Shown here in pieces: positions 58,308 through 64,000 of a stretch of 64,000 bases of DNA. The position numbers and the translations under genes were made by a program. Numbering within the stretch: position 1 is the stretch's first letter; every line of letters starts with the position of its first letter. This DNA is from Trileptium ribeirensis (Eukaryota > Nematoda > Enoplea > Enoplida > Thoracostomopsidae): positions 25,459 through 89,458 of the forward strand of contig JASANE010010025.1 in NCBI GenBank assembly GCA_030248225.1, written 5' to 3'. A model generated the notes under the pieces. It had not been told where the DNA came from, ran no database searches, and was given only the letters and a program-made list of their open reading frames with translations.

Positions 58308-58650
58308 TTACATTGAGCTATTGTCGATATTCGTATTATCACTTTTGGTCAAATCTTCGTCAGTATCGTCGCTCGAGTCAACAGAACTGTCAAGCTTAGG
58401 CTTTTTGCCACTTGGTGGAGCCAATTCTGAAATGCTTTCCGCAATACGTAATTGAGGCGCTGGAAAACGCCACGGTGTGGAAACAATAGGTGATTCCGAA
58501 TAGGCGAGAGTGCCAATTGAGATGTTACGTTCGAAACGATTGGGTGACTGTGTAGTGGATAAATCGCTGTTGCTGTTATCGGAAATAGTTACGATCGGTA
58601 TGCTAATATTTCGGTCGCTAACACGCGTACCATCATCAGAGCCAATGGAG
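58308..58650 (-). CDS. Host gene B, terminal coding exon
   Basis: Minus-strand exon starting after the acceptor AATATTTTAG (first base 58650) and open for 113 codons to TAA. One leading base completes an upstream codon. The peptide is hydrophilic and Ser/Asp-rich: SDDGTRVSDRNISIPIVTIS, RFERNISIGTLAYSESPI, PWRFPAPQLRIAESISEL, then PPSGKKPKLDSS and SSDDTDEDL, ending NIDNSSM. KKPKLD looks like a nuclear-localisation signal beside acidic CK2-type sites, suggesting a nuclear protein. Earlier exons were not found; the family was not recognised. Confidence 0.75.
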
Positions 58651-58669
58651 CTAAAATATTGAAAATTTT

Positions 58670-58823
58670 GACAGCCCTTCTGTTGAAAAACTGTTTGACT
58701 GTATTATTGATGACATTACTTGGATATCCATTTTTTGTGAATAAATCTTTAAGGAAACGGACTTCCTGATGTAAATGCTATAGATAAGCACGATGCAGCA
58801 GGCAACTGATCAGGCCTGTTTTG
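58670..58823 (-). mobile_element. Penelope fragment in the intron of host gene B
   Basis: Near-identical to 55920-56085 of the main Penelope element, apart from one substitution near its start, a 1-base and a 14-base deletion. It ends 19 bases upstream (minus sense) of the splice acceptor of host gene B. The end at 58812-58835 forms a perfect 9-bp hairpin (AGGCCTGTT, loop TTGTGT, AACAGGCCT). Confidence 0.9.
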
Positions 58824-58835
58824 TGTAACAGGCCT

Positions 58836-59984
58836 ATTCTGGCCCGTTACGTTAGTCTCGCAACATTCGGGCGTCACAATCGTTTCAAAATTAACTCAAA
58901 TTGAGCAAGGGTATAACTTGAGGGATTAAATCATTGTAGGCCGCATGGTGTCATGGTGGTCGATGATTGTATTGCGTAGTTTTATGTTCTGTCACTGCTA
59001 TTTTGTCATTTACCATAACCTTTATCACCGTACCATTTATTGTATAATTATGCATATGTGAACAGGCTCAAGTGAGCCCAGAGAGAATCGACGTAGGCCA
59101 GATGTTTAACTTTCGGATGATGAAGAGTGCAATAGAATCTTTGATAGGATTGAACAGGCAAGCCTGAACGGAACCCGATTACTTCCCCCATTTCCCCCAT
59201 GAAAATTCCAAAATTATGACCGTCCGGGAATAGGAGGCCTTTGACGATTTAAGGGGTCGGAAAGTAACCAAAATCCGGACTATCAATTTTACCTGGTTCA
59301 AGCGAACTATAGCCAATGGTCACAAAAGTAAGCTGAAACAAATGGGTTACGGTAGTTTCCGATTGTTCGGAAATAACGGACCTCGGGCCTGTTTAGCGGC
59401 CCGTAACCGTTCAACGGTTCAGATTTACCGGAAATGTCCCGAGCACTTTTCGGTAGAGGATTTTTCGGGGTTTCGAACGAGCCCAAAACATCACAAATTG
59501 CTGGAGGATCTCCTGAGATATTCTAGGGACAAACAGGTAAACTTTCAATCAACAGCCAATACTTACGCTAGGTTTGGCTGGTCACCTTGGTCCCGAGTGG
59601 ACCTGATATAGGCTTATATGGAAATATAGTTATGCATATATATGTGTACTGCTTGGTCTTCGTGACTTGCTGTGTCTATTTGTCCGCCCCACCGTATCAA
59701 AACCTTTCTTTTTATAGCATCCTTTGAAGCCTAAATTTGCCTGACCACCATACTAACAACTGGCTTTTCTGGTTACCATCGGATCAGTGATGGAAAGTAC
59801 GCGTGTTTCCGAGTAGCCTACCCATTTAAACATCTAACGAGACCAGACGGGTCTCGACCCGGCCTGTCATCCCGCTGCTATGTAACTTATTTGGCTGTTC
59901 CACAATGTACAACAAAAAATTTAACGTAAACGCCCGTCCGTTTGTACCAACTCCGTATTTGACCCCTGACCCTAAATAGGCTCA
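58836..59984. other. No gene recognised
   Basis: The open frame 59342-59611 has no recognisable domain or splice context. Earlier exons of host gene B may be here or beyond the window but were not identified. Confidence 0.4.
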
Positions 59985-60650
59985 TTCTACTCGCCTGCTC
60001 CTGGCGAATACAACTATATCCGGTGGGTCTTTGTCCGACTTCTCGGTAGCCCGTTATAACCTGTCAAAGTGACCCCAATACGACCTACCGACTGAAAGTG
60101 GGCACGGACCAACTGAAAATTCAACCCCAACTAAAAGTAGGCAAAACGCCCCTCATTGCATTTGCCACGTCGAGACCTCTTCAACGATGCCCCGCGGGTC
60201 TCCGTCAGTCGCCCCGTTAACCCGGGACGGCCGACAACGCGCCCCCACCATTACCGACACTCTCTTTATCAGTCGTGATTTTAGTGCCCCTCTACCCGCT
60301 GCCGATAAGGCAGGGAAAACACCCCTCGTTTGAATCGCCTTTCTAAGGCGAGTTCAACGATGCCCGGCGGGCGTCGCTCCGCCCAACCGTTAGCGCGGGA
60401 GATCCCGCTGAAACCCCGTACACTAATATATGTCGGAACCCAAAATTGGGTCCCGACCCGCCACTGCGTCTACCCCCCTCGTGTTTGGTATCGTTCGGTC
60501 CCGTTCTTCGTCCTGGGGCCGAATTCCGCCCCAGCCCCTCGAAATTCCCTCGGGAACCCCCTGTCCCGAATCCCTTTCCGTGCCCTTTCTTTTCCGTTTT
60601 CCTTTTTCTTTTTCACTCTCTCTAACCGACTTCTTTGGTCGGTTGTCGCC
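59985..60650 (+). repeat. Dispersed repeat, copy 2
   Basis: Matches the reverse complement of 9050-9720 across its length. It also has an internal duplication: the piece around TTCAACGATGCCC(C/G)(G/-)CGGG recurs at 60180 and 60353, each followed by CCCGTTAAC or CCGTTAGC. The 186-codon open frame 60330-60890 runs through it and into microsatellite, has no domain, and is not supported as a gene. Confidence 0.65.
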
Positions 60651-60890
60651 GTCGTCGTGGATGTGTTGTGTGTGAGTGTGTGTGTCGTTGTTGTTGTAGT
60701 TGTGGTGTGTTGTTGTTGTTGTTGTTCTGCGTGTTTATGGTGTGAACTTGAGCGACCTTTCTGTCGCTCAGGTCGCCTGTGTGTCTCATGTGTAGTGTGT
60801 GTTTATGTGCTCATGAGTATTGTGTGTATATATATGTATATATGTATGTATATATGTAGGGATAAATATATATGTATATATAGTACATAA
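60640..60890 (+). repeat. GTT/GT and TATG/TATA microsatellites
   Basis: TTGTTGTTGTAG and TGTTGTTGTTGTTGTTG runs at 60683-60727, then TATATGTATATATGTATG-type repeats at 60825-60880. They follow the dispersed repeat as a simple-sequence tail. Confidence 0.85.
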
Positions 60891-61040
60891 GAACATGACA
60901 AAAAACAGGACAGACGAGGACGGACATATAAAATTCTACTAAATTTCTAAGTTTTACGGACGGACTGGACTAGGATGACTAAGAAGGATGGGGGGTAGGT
61001 TTAGGGCCCTCTCGTGTGCTTCGGGAGTCCCTGAATAGGA

Positions 61041-61130
61041 CCCCCGATAGCTCAACGGACATAAGGGAATGGGCTGCACCCCAGGCAGCGAAATCAGCTC
61101 ATTTCTGCCTTCGGTTCCCCCCGTCGGGAC
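61041..61130 (+). ncRNA. tRNA-like sequence
   Basis: A-box match TAGCTCAACGG at 61048-61058 and B-box-like GGTTCCCCCC at 61113. CCCGA and TCGGG at the two ends can pair five bases of an acceptor stem. The 65-nt A-to-B distance is longer than in class I tRNAs, and no clean anticodon arm was found, so it is probably a pseudo-tRNA or SINE head. Confidence 0.35.
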
Positions 61131-61689
61131 GTCTAAAGATGTCCTGTCGGGATATTTGAAAAGCTGTCACCTAGGAATTTTAGGAATGTTTGGCTTTATC
61201 TTATAAGCCAACATGTAAACGTGCAATGTTTACACGTTTATCCATGGGTTTAGCAGTAAGATTTAGCCCCAGATGGCCTCTAAATAAGCTTAATTAGCTG
61301 ATGGATGAGGCAGCTAACTCGCTAAATAGCAGAAATTTGGCTTTAAATCGGCGAGTTGGCTTTGGGGAAAATTTGATGAATGAGGACATGAAGACACAAA
61401 AAGGATAGATTCCAGCTTACTTCAAGCATGTTTATGTACCAAGCTTGGTTTGAAATTTTAAATTTGACGGGTGATTTAACCGTTTTTGTGGGACATTTGG
61501 AGGATAACGACCATAAGTTAGGTAAGAGGTTTAAAAGATCTGAGTAATGGATTATGGATAAGTTTCTGACAAGAATTTGGGAATACAGATGGGGTAAGAT
61601 CTGAGATTTTGGGAGAAAACTCACAGATGGTCGACCTCCGAGTATTCGGAGGGTTCAAGTTTGATGTAGGCGATTTCAATTGAAGCCGA

Positions 61690-61800
61690 CTCTCTCTAGA
61701 AAAAAACCCAACCCAAAAAAAAACCAACAACAAAAACACCCCCCCCCCAACCCCCCCCACCCCAAACACCCCAACCACCCACAAACAACACCACACAACC
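61690..61800 (-). repeat. C-rich low-complexity tract (G-rich on the minus strand)
   Basis: Runs of A and C with stretches of 8-9 C (CCCCCCCCCAACCCCCCCC). The complementary strand has at least four G runs and could fold as a G-quadruplex. The open frame read through it is an artefact of composition. Confidence 0.8.
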
Positions 61801-62780
61801 GGTCATAGGTAAGACAAATCAATGATGGACGACTCTCGTCCATGTTTTTTATGACTTCTTACTTTTAAGTTAGGGCTGTCGAATTTTCCTGAGCGGACCA
61901 CTGTAAAATTTTACCATAAAACCTAGGGATCTGCATTTTTCCTTGTTTCTGCTTATGTTTATGGTTTGCAAATTTTCAGTTTAGTGGACTGTTCGACACT
62001 CACGCCGCTGCTTGAATGCGGACTGACTTAGCAGGTAGGGACAGGGGACTAGCCTCCGTCGGGCTTTAGGAAGCCCCAAAATTTCGTTTATTAATTCGAG
62101 CTAAGAAAATTTGGGGAAATATAAAAGACTAAACAAATTTTAAGAACATTAAGCTGAGCATAAGGTGTTTTGCTTTCTGATTGTAATGATTACCGCGTAC
62201 AAAAGTGGCCCGATTATTTCAACCTCAATTAGGGTTTGTTTGTTTATCACAAGAGAAGCATCAGTGCCTTGTACGGAGTTCGGCCATCGAACGCCCGAAT
62301 CCTTGACAGCCCCAATGACCCTACAGCCTAAGCTCTTAGTAACCGATACTGCTTCAAAATGTGTACTTCGAAACTGCTGCGATCAGGTTATAAAGTTTAC
62401 CAAGTTTCGCTACAACCCAAACTTGTGGTTAAGCTCAATGGCAGTACGTAGGAAACCACATGCTACCTAAAATGAACCGACGGTATGGATAGGTACCAAA
62501 ATCGACCACAACAACCGCTTTCAAGGGCACGTTAGGGTGCTTAGAGTTCAAAATGAGATTACAATACTCCCAGCTTAATAAAGAAAAATCGCGACCTTTC
62601 GCGAATCATTTTGGCCCCAAATCGAGCAAGTGCAAAACCCCGTTTTCTTTTCAGAGCGACTTGATCGCTGAGTTTAAGTATTTTTCTAGTTTATCACTGG
62701 CTGCCCGTTAGGCTATGTACTGTGTATGCCCTCGCTTTGACTTTTGCTGTTTTTCCTCTCTCTCCTTTTTCAATTTCCCT
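61801..62780. other. No gene recognised
   Basis: The plus frame 62165-62470 lacks a recognisable domain and splice support. Nothing else is seen. Confidence 0.4.
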
Positions 62781-62782
62781 TG

Positions 62783-62862
62783 CCAGGTTTCGATCCTGCA
62801 CGGAGGATTTAAGTCCGCTGCAGGTCTGTCAGTGTTAACCACTCGACTATCGAGTTCTGAGG
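62783..62862 (-). ncRNA. tRNA-Leu-like sequence / SINE head
   Basis: On the minus strand the A box TAGTCGAGTGG (62839-62849) is followed by an anticodon-like loop CTTAAAT flanked by GGA/TCC (anticodon TAA, leucine) and a B box GGATCGAAACC (62786-62796). CAGG/CCTG closes the T loop. The long A-to-B distance fits a class II tRNA. Acceptor halves do not pair, so it is more likely a SINE head or pseudogene than an active tRNA. Confidence 0.5.
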
Positions 62863-62887
62863 AAATTCATTAAAATTTTAGTGATAA

Positions 62888-62950
62888 CTCGACTGCACAA
62901 TTTCGTTAGTGCAGTCGAGGCACTGTACACTTTCGATGCGTACAGTGTGC
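62888..62950. other. Two adjacent hairpins
   Basis: First: CTCGACTGCAC (62888-62898) and GTGCAGTCGAG (62909-62919), a perfect 11-bp stem. Second, starting at the next base: GCACTGTAC (62920-62928) and GTACAGTGTGC (62940-62950), perfect except for a 2-base bulge. Both stems have 10-11-nt loops. Role unknown. Confidence 0.8.
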
Positions 62951-63636
62951 TAGGATCTTAAAACGAGTACGATAGAGAGAGGACGGCAAAGCTAAGAAAA
63001 AGGCGACAAGGGAAACCAAAGAAACAAAGCAAGAAAAGGGAAAGAAAGGAACCGACCAAAACAACCCCAAAAGAAAAGTACCACCCACCCCAGGCGAAAC
63101 GAGTCCCCGGTGCGGGACGGGCACGACAAACCGTTAGAACAGTTGAAAGTGCGGCCTCGGTCGCCTAGGAAATCGCTAGGAATAACAACTGCTCGTGCCT
63201 CTTATCTATTTGGGAGGTCGAAATGGTAATATTGACTACTAGGATTCGGGATAATTGAACTCCCGGTTGGACTACGCGAATTGCTGACACAACAGCTACT
63301 GGAGAATTATAAGTAACTGGCCGTAGGACGGAGTGAGAGAAATGAATTACTTGCTAGGGATGCTAGGCCACATTTGTAGGACGGGTAATGCACACGCACA
63401 GTGTTTTAAGCATTGTACCGCGATGAAGGCGTCTCGTTGGTTGAAACAGGATTGATAGCTTGTACTCGTTGACGGTTATCAGTAATCGATTGCTCTGACA
63501 ATGCAATAATCTGTACCATATTTGATTTTTCTTCAATGCTACTGTTTTTTATCTTGTATGGTAGGCCTACGCTTTCCCCGTACCCGAATTCGTGCCCTGT
63601 CCTTGCTGTAACAAACCCGTTCCCTTCCCCGCATAG

Positions 63637-63748
63637 TTCTCGAAGTGCATGCACCGCCGCGCGCTATGAAGAGCGAATTTCGAAGCACGCCAGACGCATA
63701 ATCCGAGCGACAGCTGACTTAGTTAACGTTCGACGTGGAACGCCTCAG
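63637..63748 (+). CDS. Candidate internal exon, unrecognised gene
   Basis: A pyrimidine-rich CCGTTCCCTTCCCCGCATAG precedes 112 nt of open frame, ending at CAG with the donor GTATAG. Read as one leading base plus 37 codons it gives SRSACTAARYEERISKHARR and IIRATADLVNVRRGTPQ, a charged helical-looking peptide. Codon pattern and splice sites look plausible, but no partner exon was found in the window, so it may be chance. Confidence 0.3.
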
Positions 63749-64000
63749 GTATAGATTCTGGTCCGGTACTACCGGGAACGACTTCGCTTGCGCCACCCCT
63801 CTCTCTTTCGCACTGCTGGACAAGGGCACGAATGTTCGGACGGGCAGATTAGTACTACCGTAGTTTGTGTTTACGTGCGTATCTAACTAAATGCCCTTTG
63901 TTAACCGACACTGTACATGACTTTGAATAAACTCTTGAAAATTACGTGGCGTATCCCGTGTTATTGGATTATTAGCGTGATAAGGACGTCCAATTGGACA

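Noticed and set aside
60330..60890. 186-codon plus frame as a gene
   Set aside because: It runs through a dispersed repeat and then a GTT/GT microsatellite that gives poly-Val; the inverted copy at 9 kb does not keep the frame.
61518..61796. Gly/Val-rich minus frame as a gene
   Set aside because: It is the translation of the C-rich low-complexity tract.

Overview
The window is animal nuclear DNA, most likely from an invertebrate. Evidence: GT-AG spliced host exons with phase-consistent introns, AATAAA signals, a 28S rRNA fragment, a GIY-YIG Penelope-like element, a Ty3/gypsy element with an envelope-like region, a hAT remnant, tRNA-like/SINE pieces and a long satellite array. The lineage cannot be fixed from the sequence alone. 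There are no operons; most short open frames are chance or sit in decayed repeats.

Layout. 1-3.1 kb: minus-strand gag-type retroelement copy, cut by the window edge. 3.1-11.3 kb: repeat-derived DNA (a short inverted-repeat transposon, a diverged ~222-bp tandem array, one copy of a dispersed ~670-bp repeat, tRNA-like pieces). 12.1-37.5 kb: one plus-strand host gene read here as four exons (12163-12262, 15827-16013, 35586-35678, 36444-37468). Its first intron holds a hAT-derived element with a perfect 8-bp target duplication. Its third intron is about 19.6 kb, almost all of it a satellite of roughly 57 monomers of ~323 bp. One of the last monomers is interrupted by a 231-bp piece of 28S rRNA. 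37.7-40 kb: a second copy of the 4.6-kb short transposon and an inverted repeat. 40-47 kb: second, fuller minus-strand copy of the gag element, followed by acidic and Cys-rich frames and an envelope-like glycoprotein region; no polymerase was recognised in it. 48.4-53.2 kb: a third short-transposon copy abutting a decayed plus-strand Ty3/gypsy element (reverse transcriptase, RNase H, integrase, envelope-like). 55.3-58 kb: a nearly intact minus-strand Penelope-like element. 58.3-58.65 kb: terminal exon of a second host gene on the minus strand, with a second Penelope fragment in its intron 19 bp from the splice site. 59-64 kb: inverted second copy of the 9-kb dispersed repeat, microsatellites, tRNA-like sequences, paired hairpins and one candidate plus-strand exon.

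The most notable points are these. The satellite monomer carries a Pol III-like A box and B box at tRNA spacing next to a perfect 16-bp palindrome, and the array lies inside an intron. The host gene encodes a protein with two RVxF-type and one SILK-type protein phosphatase 1 docking motif. The gag/envelope element has no recognisable polymerase.
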